This document shows positions 38,787 through 50,200 of a stretch of 64,000 nt of DNA, one piece after another. The notes below the pieces were generated by a model, which ran no database searches, had not been told where the DNA came from, and saw only the letters and a program-made list of their open reading frames with translations. The stretch comes from Flectonema sp. DT1601 (Eukaryota; Euglenozoa; Diplonemea; Diplonemida; Diplonemidae), in assembly GCA_964019425.1 (NCBI GenBank), contig OZ025851.1:372001-436000 (forward strand), written 5' to 3'. A program made the translations under genes and the position numbers. Position 1 is the stretch's first letter. Every line of letters starts with the position of its first letter.

Positions 38787-40836
38787 TCATGCTCTCCTCT
38801 TCCGTGTTCCGTAAATATCTGCAATACTTTGACTGCTGTAGTCTTTTCTGTAAAGATGAGATGCTTCGATTGGTTCCAAGTGATAGGTACAAACTTGATG
38901 TCGATATTGCTGTCTGAGAGTGTCAATACTTCTGAGGAGATCATCCCTCCTCTGAAGACTATCGAGACGCTGTGATGAAATCGGATCTAGTCTTCTGTTT
39001 ATTACTTTCTTAGATGGAAGTGGTGGTGGTGGTGGTGGTGGTGGTTGTGGTAAAACATTAACTTTACGACGTCCTTTTATGATCGCATCGTAACGAGCTG
39101 TTACTTCATTCAAAGCCTTCGCTTCTTCAGCCTTTTGCTGACGATATAATCTGTATTCAGATCCTTGTCTCTGAGAGTGAATTCTTGTTCCTAACGGTGA
39201 TCGCTTATGTGTTTGTACGATCATTTCCTTTACAGTTGACAGTTCTTTGTAGATATCGTTTACTTTTTGTGTCATATTTTGGATGTTATCCAGACCGTCG
39301 TCAGAGTGATCAATGCACCTGTCAACTGTCCTCCTCCCTCTGTGTGAAATCTGTTTCGGAGTACTCTGGTGAGAATGGTATGTTTGCGAACTCTCACTGC
39401 TGCTAGGTTCGACTCTGGGTCTCGTCGTTTTTTTCAATTTTGATCTTTTAGGTTCCTTGCGTGGGTGTTCCTCATCATGTTGGTTGATTTTCTTATTCGA
39501 AGATTTTTTTTTAGATTTTTTTTGTTCGATCACGTCAGTCGACATCTGTGAGTGTGTGTTTGCATTGACTGTATAACCCTGGTGAGAGAAGTCATCGTCT
39601 TTTTCTAGGCTTTCAGGAGATTCTCGTAGTTGGGTAGCTTCAGATATTTTGTCCCGTCGACGGGTTTCTTCTTCGGCTTCTCGCTGACGCAGTGCTTTGA
39701 TTTGAGTGTCGCGTTCTTTTGTTGCATTTTTCGCAGTGGTCAGTTCGTCACGTAGGCGAGTTGTTTCTGACTCTCGGTCGTGTATCTCTTTTAGTAATTC
39801 AGCTTTCTGAAGTTGTTCGCGGGCATCCCTCTTCTGAATAGTAATATTTGTGATCAGGAGTTCTTCTTGAAGTCGATTAGCTTCTGATTGCCGTGCGGAA
39901 ACCTTTTTAATTAAACTCTCTCTACGAAGGATTTCATCTGCTTCCTTTTGTTGCAGCTGTTGTTGTAGGCGACTCGTTTCTGATTCTCGTGCTTTGATCT
40001 CTTTGAGAAAATCGGCATTTTGAATCTTTTCACTGACTTCTCGCTGCTCAAGAGCGATCTTGGCTGCTTGAAGTTCGGTTTCACGCTGTTCGAGTTGGTG
40101 TTTATTATTCTGAACTACATCACTCTGTTGTTGTAGTAGTTGTTCCTGGTGTACTAACATCGCTTTCTGTGTAGTTTGTTGTTGTGTTAGTTCCTTACAT
40201 TTACTGACTAGCGACTCGTTTTGTTTTTCTGCCTCTATTAGAAGTTGCTGATTTTCATTTGTTTTTAGTTGCGAGAGGTTTGAGTACTTTTCTTCAGATT
40301 CAACGAGTTTTCGACGAACGTCATTCAGCTGAACAGCGAGCTCAGTGGATTTACTTCGTTGTTGTTCCAACGATGGGAGTCTCTCAGACATAACTTTATG
40401 TTGATGTTCTGTTTCGAGAAGTTGTTGTTGTTTTGAAGTCAGTTCTGATGATAAATTATTGTTCTGTTTTTGAAGTGTTGTCAACATCTCTTCTGCTTTC
40501 AGCAACTGTTGTTTCTCATCAGCTGAGGGTCCAGTTGAGTTAACGAGGGCATCATATTTATTAGAAAGTGATTGTCGTCTGTCCTCCGCTTCTTTAACTT
40601 GTTGTTGATGATCAATTAATTGTGTTGATAAGAGGTCAGTTTCTTTGCATAACTTCAGTCGGTTTTCTTCACTTTCACGTACCAGAGATTCGTAGTTGTC
40701 AGCGAGTGACTTTCGTCGGAGCTCTGCTTCGTTTAAATCTTGTTCTCTCGTAGCCAGTTGGGTGGTGAGTTCATGATTTTGCTGTTCGAGTTGCTTCAGG
40801 TTATCCTCTGTCTGATCAGCTGATGTCTCTACTGAC

Positions 40837-40867
<31 letters not shown>

Positions 40868-42329
40868 GCTGTACGAGGACTTCATATTTATTTGCAATCG
40901 AATCCCGTCTGTCTTCCGCTTCCTGAATCTGATGTTGTTGTTTAGTAAGCTGCTCTGTCAAATGATCAGTCTCACTCATTAACTGTTCGTACTTGTCGGT
41001 AGCCGACTGTCGACGAATTTCTGTTTCGTGAAGCTCAAAGACATTCGATTGGTCTGTTTGCTGAAGAGTTTTGTATTTATTCTGAAGTGTGTTCAGCGAA
41101 TCTTCTAATTTGATTAATTGGTCTTCCTTTTCAAGAAGTTGATTTGTGACATCAGTTGTGGGTTCTTGTTGACGAAGGGTGTCATACTTTACAGTTAGTG
41201 ATTGTTTTCTTTTTATTACCTCCTCCAGTTGTTGTTGCTTTTCATGTAACTCTGCTGAGAGTTCCTTTGTTTTCATTTTATCAGAGAGTGAGTTCGCGGT
41301 CATTTCATTGAAATGTTTTCGATCAGCAGCTTGTTGTTTTAACACCAAGGAATATTTATCAGAAAGTTGATTGCTTTCAAGTTCACTTGAAGCTGATTTT
41401 GAAATGACATTAGTTAGTTGCTGACGATCTTCAGTCTGTTGCTGTAGTAGAATGGAGTACTTCGTAGAAAGTGATTTACGACGTGATTCCGATTCTTGTA
41501 ATTGTTGTTGTTTTCGAAGTAGTTCAGCTGAAAGCTGACTGCCTTCCAGTTCACTAGAAAGCGACTGATCAGTTTTATTTTCATCCTTCCTATTGGATAA
41601 TGTCGGTGATGGATTCCTAGATCTCAAAGCGATATTATGATTAGAAAGCTTTGACACCTGCATTTCTTTGTTTTTTAAGAGAGACTGAGCGACTACTAAT
41701 TGCCTCTGAAGTTGTCTTACTTGGTCCTTATTTTGATCACAATCAGACGTCGGATTGTCGCTACTAAAAACAGATTGCACATCATCATGACCTGGCTGAC
41801 GGTGATCAGCCGTAGTACACGATATTTGTGAATAGTCTCCCGTATGTCTCATCATTCCAGTTCTCTTTGTTTCAATTACCTCCAGCAGATATTGTTTTAA
41901 TGCGAGTTGTCCCGTGTCGTGAGCAACTTCTGTGCAGTCTTTTCCTTTTATATTTCTCACATAAGGGTCTGCTCCGTATCGAATTAACTGCGTGCAGACA
42001 TCACGTCTACCACTTCTCACAGCGAAGTGTAGAGGAGAATTACCGTCCTTGACGCAAATCGCATTGGCATTTGCTTTTTTTCGAAGCAACATCCCCAGTA
42101 TTTTTATATGGCCAGTGATCGCTGCATGTAGTAGAGGAGTACATTGATAAATTCTGTCAGTCACATTTATTAATTTTCTATTCTCTGAAAGCATCTTAGC
42201 AACCGTGTCGCTGTCTCCTATTTGAATGGCGTGGAAAATTCTGTGATCAACGTCATTCCTCGTGTCTTTAGTTTCTTCTTTTAATATATTATTCTCATTT
42301 GTTTTGTTATTAGTAATGGGGTGAGACAT
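38787..42329 (-). CDS. ankyrin-repeat and coiled-coil protein
   Basis: Single exon of 1180 aa. Residues about 28-160 hold three or four ankyrin repeats (TPLLHAAITGHIKILGMLL, SPLHFAVRSGRRDV). From about 200 to 900 it is a long Gln/Glu/Leu-rich coiled coil with recurring segments of the form RR-x-S-L-x-x-KY, indicating internal duplication; a run of 12 Gln is encoded by a CAA/CAG repeat near 40835-40870. A basic Ser-rich region follows, then a proline tract (QPPPPPPPPPLP-like) near residue 1095 that could bind SH3, WW or profilin-type partners. The pattern suggests a cytoskeletal scaffold. The ATG immediately follows an AG (caataaaag). Confidence 0.82.
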
Positions 42330-42381
42330 CTTTTATTGTAAAGGTGATTAACTAAAACATAACACATAAACGATTAATAGT

Positions 42382-42937
42382 TAAAATGTAAAATCAATAA
42401 TGGAATGCGATGCGATACAGTTAGGAGAGAGGAAAAAAAGGAAAAGAATCGGGGTTTTTTAAACCTAAACACAACATTGTTGATGTTTTGTTTATGTTAC
42501 GAAATCCGTTCTTGTGATACCACTAGTAGTTAAATTTCACTGAATATAAAAAAAACAGTCAAGGGTAAAAGGCTAGGGGTAACTTACTAATAAAGTGTTT
42601 TTTATTAATAAAATGTTTTTTTTTTGTTTGTGAGCAACCGAAACCAAATCCTAATTAAGACAGCTAAAATGTAAAATCAATAATGAAATACGATTCGATA
42701 CAGTTAGGAGAGAAAAAAAAAGGAAAAGAATCGGGTTTTTTAAACCTAAACACAACATTGCTGATGTTTTGTTTATGTCACGAAATCACTTCTTGCAGTA
42801 CTCTAGTTAAATGTCATGCAAAAAAAAAAAACAGTCAAGGGTAAAAGGCTAGGGAATAAAGTGTTCAAATGGTGTACAAATTACCACCAAAAAACGATTT
42901 GTTTGTGAGTAACTGGAACAAAATCCTAATAAAGATG
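42382..42937. repeat. tandem duplication, unit about 283 bp
   Basis: Two diverged direct copies: 42382-42664 and 42665-42937, sharing taaaatgtaaaatcaataat, aaaagaatcggg, cctaaacacaacattg and cagtcaagggtaaaaggcta. Divergence looks like about 10 percent, so it is older than the pth triplication. Each copy ends with a relic of the dispersed repeat core (aaatcctaat). It fills the spacer between the ankyrin gene and CDC123. Confidence 0.85.
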
Positions 42938-42995
42938 AAACAGGTGTTATGTTGAAGCATCTTGCAAAAGGGACAGATCTAAAGGACGAGCTTAC

Positions 42996-44072
42996 TTATT
43001 CCCAACCAAGAATACCGTGGTATTCCGATTCTAGTTCAGGTCTTTTCTTCGGAATCTCTGTCGTTATTCGAAACTCAAACGGACCATTTTCTAATACATC
43101 CCTCTCGCTATTCCACGAGAATAGTGCTGCCCCAGTTGTATCATAAAAAGGATTAATTTCAATTACTTTTATATTTTCAATAAGATCGCTGCTAAGAGGT
43201 GATGGGTACAAACAGAAATCAATAACGTAGGTGGAAATGTCTGATAATTTTTCGCGGATGGTGGAAGTCCAGAATTCCTTTATTCTATCTTGAATTGATT
43301 GTTTTAGAGAAACAACAACTGGATAATATACAAAATAATTATACTGACTGAGTGCTGTGAACGTGTTGTTGCTGACGAATCCACGAAATTCCAAACCGAC
43401 GTCAATCGGACACCATTTTCTCAAAACTACGTTTTGATTGAATTTTTCAGGATATTGCAAAGCACACCCAATATCACCGAGAATCCTCTCAGACAAGGTA
43501 AAGCTTTCAACAATCTCATTACCTGATCTCAAACACATCAAGTCAGTCGATAGTTGTAAAAGAAGTGCTATTCTGTTGTTGTCGGTATCGGTTTCCAGTT
43601 CCTTTTTTTTTTCATCAAACAGCAATTTTAGTCGGCTGGTTATAACATCCTTAGCACTCCTGCAGGACATCTTCGCAAAGACAGGCTGAGAATCCATCTT
43701 TTCACGAATCGCGATATCAATTTTTTTTATAAGTGACGGCAATCGATCACAAACACTAATCTCAAGTTTGTTGTGTACGTTCGTTGTCGTCCAGGTGTCT
43801 CCGTTTGTATTTTTGAATTGTTCGATTTCTTCACATATTTTGTGTAGTTCGCGTGCTTCTTCCAAAGTTACTTCTACGTATTCAGTCTCGAAAGTATTAT
43901 TTCCCAATTTTGATATCCACTGCTCGCTGTTAAACTTTGCTATGTACGTGTGGTAATCAACAATCTCTTGTTGTGTTGAGAACCCACAGCGGAGAGGATC
44001 ACTTTTATCATTGACCTTAACCTTTCTGAGTTGTTTCTTATCAACGGAGAGCAATTCCTTTAAGAAAGACAT
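42996..44072 (-). CDS. CDC123: CDC123/D123-family protein
   Basis: Single exon of 358 aa; the frame extends one codon upstream as GTG, but the ATG at 44072 is the start. D123 motifs are present: FAKMSCRSAKDV in place of the usual LSxSSPKDA, LRKWCPIDVGLEFRGFV (family R-x-W-x-x-I-x-x-x-x-E-F-R-x-F-V), and VIEINPFYDTTGAALFSW (family D-I-N-P-F). These form an ATP-grasp-like fold. In yeast and animals CDC123 promotes assembly of the eIF2 translation initiation complex by binding eIF2 gamma. Length fits the family (about 330-360 aa). The acceptor cctaacgtcag lies about 13 nt upstream of the ATG. Confidence 0.88.
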   Translation of the reverse strand: MSFLKELLSVDKKQLRKVKVNDKSDPLRCGFSTQQEIVDYHTYIAKFNSEQWISKLGNNTFETEYVEVTLEEARELHKICEEIEQFKNTNGDTWTTTNVHNKLEISVCDRLPSLIKKIDIAIREKMDSQPVFAKMSCRSAKDVITSRLKLLFDEKKKELETDTDNNRIALLLQLSTDLMCLRSGNEIVESFTLSERILGDIGCALQYPEKFNQNVVLRKWCPIDVGLEFRGFVSNNTFTALSQYNYFVYYPVVVSLKQSIQDRIKEFWTSTIREKLSDISTYVIDFCLYPSPLSSDLIENIKVIEINPFYDTTGAALFSWNSERDVLENGPFEFRITTEIPKKRPELESEYHGILGWE

Positions 44073-44776
44073 CACTACTAATATCTGACGTTAGGAAAAA
44101 ATAAACTGTAAAAGAGTTGTTTTGCTGTAGTAGTTTTTTTTTTTATAAGTTCATACTTGGCTGTTAAGGAAGGGATTTGATACTGCATTCCATTCTTAAG
44201 CTCAAAAAGGAACAACAATTTCTCCGACAATCTTGACTGTCAGCGACAGCGTAGTAAATGACTTGCAAATAAATAAATAATACCACTGGAGGCCACGGCC
44301 ACGTGAACATAGTTGAGCGCCACTTGAAGGAGGGGGAAATTTACGATATATAAAATATTAAAAACGCTGCGCTGATTATTTATTTACGGAATATGAGTGC
44401 TCGCTGGGAGCTAATTACCTGATTGTGGTCGGCATTTTTATTTTTCCTTTTATTATTTTTTTTTTTTTTTTTGGGTTTTTTTATTTTCTTTTTTTTTTTG
44501 GTTCAATTTTTTCTTGTTTTTTTTTTTTTTTTTTTTGTCCTTCAAAACGTTTCTGCAATCTAAGGTAAGATGAGGTATTTCTTTGAATCGGTGTGAAGAC
44601 TCAAATCAATTACCTCGTTGGACAGCTCACCCATCAGTCAAGACTCGGGTGTCAGTGGGATATTATGTGCAAATTTCTCCAATGAGAAAAAAGCTTTGCC
44701 ACGGAAGGCTCTCAATGTCAACTATGCCCCCAAAACAGTAAAAAAAAACCCAATCAGGTAGATCATGGGTTTTTTT
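44073..44776. other. spacer with T runs and non-homopolymeric patches
   Basis: No coding frame is supported. Patches at 44170-44340 and 44540-44750 have normal composition and could be leader or non-coding RNA sequence, but I recognise nothing in them. Confidence 0.4.
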
Positions 44777-45974
44777 TTAATTTATTTTTTTATGCATTTG
44801 TAACTTTATTCTATCGGCATTGGAAATGTGACGACTGAAAAGTGATGATGCGGTTACTGTGTTGGAAAATCCAATGAGCGCGACTGACATTGCGATACTG
44901 GTACTTCCAATTGCTATTAAGTTTTTAGTACTAAGGAAGAACAATCCAGCCTTAAACACAACCAAACCGGCTGATGCCATTGGAGGAAAAGCAGCGCTGA
45001 AATAGTCAACAGCAGAACCGCTTTCAATTTCAAAGTATTTAAAAAATAACCATTTAAGTACCATCTGAGTCACACACGGTAGGATACCAAATCCGATGAA
45101 TTGAAGCATCTCATTGTCAGACAATCCCCATAATTTTGCTCCTCTTTTCTTGTTAATAACATTTATAAACTCAACAATGTTTTCCTTTGAGGAGAGCATT
45201 CTTGATAAGTTCTTTGACTTCAACCTAGTCTTTGCATATTTACGAAGGTTTTTATATTTTGAACCAGATCCCATTACCTCTAAGGCTGATTTCATCATCA
45301 TGTGGTGCATCATTACTTGACTTTGAACTATCGCTTTTAACTTTTCATGAGTATTGTACATTGCTTCAGCTTTCTCATACACATCTTTGTGAAGCACCGC
45401 GTCCTGGGAGTAGTTTGCAATGGCTGCACTGCGATGGATTTCAAAGCGATCCCAGTCTTTTTCCATTTCCTGTTTTGTTTTTTTGGTTTAATTGGATTGT
45501 GAGTTTTGTCTTTTTTGAGATGAAAAAAAAAAAAAAATGATAATAATAAAAATAATATATACCTCAGCTGCGTTGACGACGGTGACCCCATCCTCGACAC
45601 TTGCAAATTGGGACATTGTCTTTTCAACCTGTTTTGTTTTTTTTGTTTTTGTTTTTTTTTCAAAAAAAAAAAATTTGTGTAAAAATAGTGAATTTCCAAA
45701 CCTTTTTTAAATTGCCCTCAACCATTTTGAATACTTCTTCAGGTGTGGTCTTTCCAGATCTTCTCGACCTGTCTTTCCTTGACTTTGAATTCTTTCTATC
45801 CTTAGTGCTCGAGTGTTTTTTATTATTTTGTTCGAAGTGTTTTGGAAGAACGTCATCGACTGCGACGTCCTCTACGACAACAACTTCATCGTCTTCTTCT
45901 AATTGAGAAGAGACGGATATGAACACAGCAAGGATTAACGTCACCCGTAACATATCTTTAATTAATGTTAACAT
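44777..45974 (-). CDS. membrane protein with signal peptide, three exons
   Basis: Exons 45702-45974, 45563-45628 and 44777-45469 join in phase 0 to give 343 aa. The N-terminus (MLTLIKDMLRVTLILAVFIS) looks like a signal peptide, followed by an acidic patch (EEDDEVVVVEDVAVDD), a basic Lys/Arg/Ser-rich patch and a helical region. The C-terminal 100 residues contain about three hydrophobic helices (MLQFIGFGILPCVTQMVLKW; AAFPPMASAGLVVFKAGLFF; NLIAIGSTSIAMSVALIGF) and a short basic tail ending KLQMHKKIN. Both introns end in acaaaacag. A pyrimidine-rich acceptor (tctctctctcag) lies 6 nt before the ATG. The topology suits an ER or organelle membrane protein; no family is recognised. Confidence 0.75.
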
Positions 45975-46124
45975 CCCATTCTGAGAGAGAGAGAGAAGAA
46001 AAAGTGTTTTCTTTTTTTTTTTTTTTTTAAAGTTAATCATAAACGCAAACCAGCGTTGTCCAAAGCAGGCGTTCGTCTTGTATAATAAAGCATGATTTTG
46101 TTGGTTAACCCGAGAAGGAATAAT

Positions 46125-46223
46125 TTAAGGTAAGGCTCCAAAACTGACACTCGTGTCAGCGAGGACCTTGTCCTCAGTGGGATCAACGGGGACTGGATTC
46201 TGATGATTTGATTTATTGATGAG
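46125..46223 (-). CDS. orphan C-terminal exon of an unidentified small gene
   Basis: Thirty-two codons and TAA follow a clear acceptor (atttaaaacag) in phase 0; the exon begins LINKSNHQNPVPVDPTEDKV and ends with SFGALP. Composition looks coding, not homopolymeric. The upstream exon is probably within 46230-46500, where possible donors exist (for example gcgctg|gtgtca near 46308), but I could not resolve it. The product is unknown. Confidence 0.4.
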   Translation of the reverse strand, partial: LINKSNHQNPVPVDPTEDKVLADTSVSFGALP

Positions 46224-46810
46224 CTGTTTTAAATAAGAATAACAAAAATATAAAATTAAAAATTGATGTATATTTTTAAAATAGCCAAGATGTCCCCTTG
46301 ACACCAGCGCAAATGGAACGAAAAACAAAATTAAAAAAAAAAAAAAAAAGGGGGATGAAAAACTTGAACGGGGATTGTTTTTCTTTTTTTTTTTTTTTTT
46401 TTTTTTCTTCTTCTTCTAGGATAGGCCACCTAAACTTTATATTTTTTTTTAAAACAAAAAAAATTCAAACCATGTGTCGTCATTATGGTACACCATGATG
46501 CCCGAAAGCGCTGAATTCTTCTTTTTTTTAAGAAATAAAGGTGACTATTTCATCTTTTAAAAATTTTTTTTTCATTTTTTTTTTTTTTTTAACAAATCCT
46601 CTTTTTTAACCCCAAAAATAAAAAAGCAAAAGAGCTCTCTCTTTGAGGAGGAAAATTCCTAAAGGTTGTGAGTGAACAATAACGACAAAAAAAAAATAAA
46701 AAATAAAATAAAATAAATAAAAGAAGAAAAACAATTTGGGGAAAACACAAGGGGAGAGCGCTGGAATAAAGGCCTAAGAACACGGATATAATTTTCTTTG
46801 GGAGGTTGTT

Positions 46811-46914
46811 GCCCTATGACTTATCGGTGGCCACGACGATGCAGAAAGGTACAGTCACAATTCGTGTGTGGTAACCTAGTCGAACGTAAGCTCGTGAGAG
46901 ACTAAGGCATAGGA
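46811..46914. ncRNA. candidate structured RNA of about 100 nt
   Basis: The ends can pair: cctatgactta (46813-46823) with taaggcatagg (46903-46913), ten pairs with one mismatch. Inside, ccac and gtgg arms and small hairpins could form. The segment is free of homopolymers in a run-rich spacer between the orphan exon and Sec61. It has no tRNA B box. The strand is unknown and no family is recognised. Confidence 0.3.
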
Positions 46915-47056
46915 CGGGTTTTCTTTTTTTTTTTTTTTTTTTTTTTTCTCTTCATGCGTTCCGAATTGGGGACAAAATCAATAGAAAAAGGGGGAAGAAA
47001 CAAAAACAAAACGGGTTGGGGAACTCACTTCTAGGCCGCTAGAAATCAACGATCTA

Positions 47057-48729
47057 CTACTGGTTCTTCTTGTCACCAAAGAAGGCAGGCAGATTTGGCT
47101 CCTGCTCTAGCTGCTCCTTGTATTGAGTAATGAAGGAAACAGCAAGAAGGATACCGGTACCGGAACTGTTGTTTTTAGATTTGTTGTTGTTGCTGCTTGT
47201 TGCCTAACTTTTTTTTTTTTTTTTTTTTTGAACAAAAATAAACATACCCGATAGCACCCAAAAAGTCACCAAGAATGGTCAAGGCACCAATGGCCATACC
47301 ACCGAGAGCGGCAGCAGTTGGGATGTACTTCTCAAGATGAGCCTGAAGGTGCTCCTGTGAGTTCTGGTATCCAACGAGGATGAGCTGCTGCTGGGAGAAC
47401 TGCTGGGCAACGTCCTTTGGAGACTGCTTGCTGATTCCGATCCAAGTCTTTGAGAACATGGCACAGGTTCCCATAATAAAGACGCAGTAGAAGAAGATGT
47501 GAATTGGGTCATCCATAACATCAGCGAACGAGTGAGGTGGTGATACGTAGTACGCAAGTCCTGAAACTGGAACCTGGGATCCGAATCCTGATGAACTGAC
47601 ACCTGGCTCCTCCCACTTTCCGAGAAGTGATACGAAGATGTTAGTTGGGAATCTTCTGTACAAGACCTGGGAGATGAAGTACAAGTTTGAAACTAATGCA
47701 GTCTGGAGGATAATCGGCATGTTGCTGGTGTAGAAGAGCTTGATTGGCTGTGGAGCAGGCTGCTTTGAGGTTGCGTGCTGAAGTGGGATCTTGACCTGGA
47801 ATCCCTGGAAGAAGATAACAACCAAGAAGACCAAGAATGTCGCCAACAAGTTGATGATATTTGGAAGATGAGGTCTGTAGAATGCTTCCTTGAGGGCTCT
47901 GACCTTGTTGGAGTTCTGAAGAAGCTGCTGGAAGAGAGCGATGACGGCACCCTCGAACTCAGATCCACGTCCAGTGTCCATGGTGAATGGTGAGAATGAC
48001 TTCCAGATGATGGTCTCACAGATTGAGGTAGCGATGAAGAGAGAGATACCAGATCCGAATCCGTATCCCTTCTGAAGAAGTTCATCCAACAAGATACAAA
48101 TGATACCAGCGAATACCAACTGTCCAACAATCAACAAACAGAAGAACATTCCGATATCACTAACATCTCCGTACATTCCAGTGAATACGTAGGCCACAGC
48201 CTCAATGAAAGTAATAATTAATCCAAACAACTTCTGAGCTCCAGCAAAGAGCTTTCTGTCCTTGGCACTGTTACCGTCCATGGCAATAATGTTAGCACCC
48301 TGCAACAACTGCATAATTAGACCGGCAGTAACAATTGGTGAGATACCTAATTCCATAAGAGTTCCCTTGTTTGAGGCCAAAATAACTCTCATCCAGTAGA
48401 ACGGGTCACTGTGATGGTGATTTTATTTAAAAAAAAAAAAAAAATTCCAAAAGAACAGTGACTCTAACAGGTAAAACAACATACCTTCCTGGCTTAGGAC
48501 GAATTCCGAAGACTGGAATTTGACAGCATACGAGGAAGACGAAGAGAGAAAGAACTGTTTTATTATTAATCATAATATTATGTTAGTGCTTCACACAATT
48601 CACATTTTAAAATAAAAAAATCATACATGTCCACAAAATCTTATCTTGTGCAGTCTGCTTGGTCTTTGGCTTCTCAACTTCAGGTAGAAGCGCCAGAAGC
48701 GGCTCACACATATCCAACAAACGAACCAT
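47057..48729 (-). CDS. SEC61A: Sec61 alpha, protein-conducting channel of the ER
   Basis: Four exons, 48627-48729, 48485-48554, 47248-48408 and 47057-47165, join in frame to 480 aa, the usual length. Diagnostic segments: [54 protein letters not shown] and [20 protein letters not shown], continued across the last intron by SGTGILLAV. It forms the ten-helix channel that translocates nascent proteins into the ER with the beta and gamma subunits. Introns are 72-82 nt and end in acaacag, atcacag and aaaacag. The ATG at 48729 is 18 nt after the acceptor ccaccaacag. Stop codons are doubled (TAG TAG). Codon use is strongly biased towards C-ending codons, as in highly expressed genes. Confidence 0.96.
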
Positions 48730-49719
48730 TTTAATAAGGGAGAGATACTGTTGGTGGAGAAAAATAATTTTTTTTTTTTTTTTTAAACCCAAAAATAGAA
48801 GTCTCGATCTCTACATGTCCGTGGCTGACTACTATTCCCAAAATACCTGATTCAGAAAAAAAAAAAAAGAGAGTTTTTTTTTATAGTCTGTAGGTCTTTA
48901 TTAAAATATCCCATTTTTTTTTTTTTTTTTTTTTAAAGTAGAAAAGAAGTGCAATAAACGTGCGGATTGAGTAAAAAAGGCCGATTCATTATCAATGGAA
49001 AAAAAAAAAAAAAAATTGAAACAGGGAAAGCAGCTAAGCTGTGTTTCGGAAAGACAGTTTTTTAATTGCCGTCATGCCAGCTTTCAGCCTTAATAATACC
49101 GATGAATAACGACGGAGGAAAACCACCAAAGTTCCTACATTTAAATGGACCACTATTTCTTTTCAGAGATAAAAAAACTTCTCCAGGACAAAGGTCAAAG
49201 CTAGGTCCTTGGGAGACAAGTTATTTAATAAGGGGAAAGAAAGAAAAGAATGGGGAAAAAAGGATATTCCATAAAAAATTCTCAGTGTTGTACAGAATAG
49301 TAGTAGTAAACAAAAAAATAAAATAAAAAAAAAGCCTGAGGAGGAAGAGGAAAAAAAAAAGAAAAATATTCGGAGGAACATACTGTTTTTTTTTTTAAAA
49401 AAATATTATTATTTCTCTCTGAGTTCAATTTTTTTTTTTTATTTTTTTTTTTTTTTAACTTTTTTTTTTTTTTTCTCGTTTTCATGCTGCAAAGCAGTTG
49501 TGATGAAGAAACGATCAAAATACAAGAACAAAAAAGATGCCTTGTGTGTGTGCTCTTTCTTCTCTTCATAAATATCGATTAAACAACTCATATCGATTTC
49601 TTATTTTTATTTATTTATTTATTTTTTTTTTTTTTCATTCTCTATTCTTTTTTTTTCCTTCGTTTTTTTTTATTTTTTTGATATCTTCGAGGTTTGCCTT
49701 CTTTTGCGACAGCCATCAA

Positions 49720-49752
<33 letters not shown>

Positions 49753-50200
49753 AGAAACAGAAAAGAGGCAATAGTGAAAATGAAGAATCCAAAGCCGCCA
49801 GTTATTTTCTTGCATAATCGAGAATGGCGATTAAAAAGAGGAAAAAGGGAAGAGGAACGGGAGGCGTATGAAAAGAAAAATTCTGCAAAATAATAAGACA
49901 CCAGACCATTGAGCTGGAGTTTAAATGCTGCAAAAGAGATCGTTTTCCGTGTTCTACAACTATGTTAATTTTTTTTTTTTGGAACTTCAAAAAAAAAAAA
50001 AAAAAAAAAAAAAACACCATCATCAACCCAGACAGAACCAATATCATCGCTGGACATGATAAGACGGTAGCTGTTGTGTGTTAAGAATTTCTTTTTTTCC
50101 TTTTTTTTTTTTTTTTTTTTTTTTTGTTTCATCTTTAAAAGCAAACACTGTGGAAAAAAAAAAAAAAAAAGAGATATAATAACCCCTTACCTTACTAAGC
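48730..50200. other. gene-free spacer rich in A and T runs
   Basis: No gene is supported. The ORFs here are built on homopolymers. The patch at 49040-49240 has normal composition, but nothing is recognised in it. Confidence 0.5.

Noticed and set aside
45337-45699. 120-codon Lys/Phe-rich frame
   Set aside because: It reads through two introns and the A/T runs of the gene at 44777-45974 in another frame.
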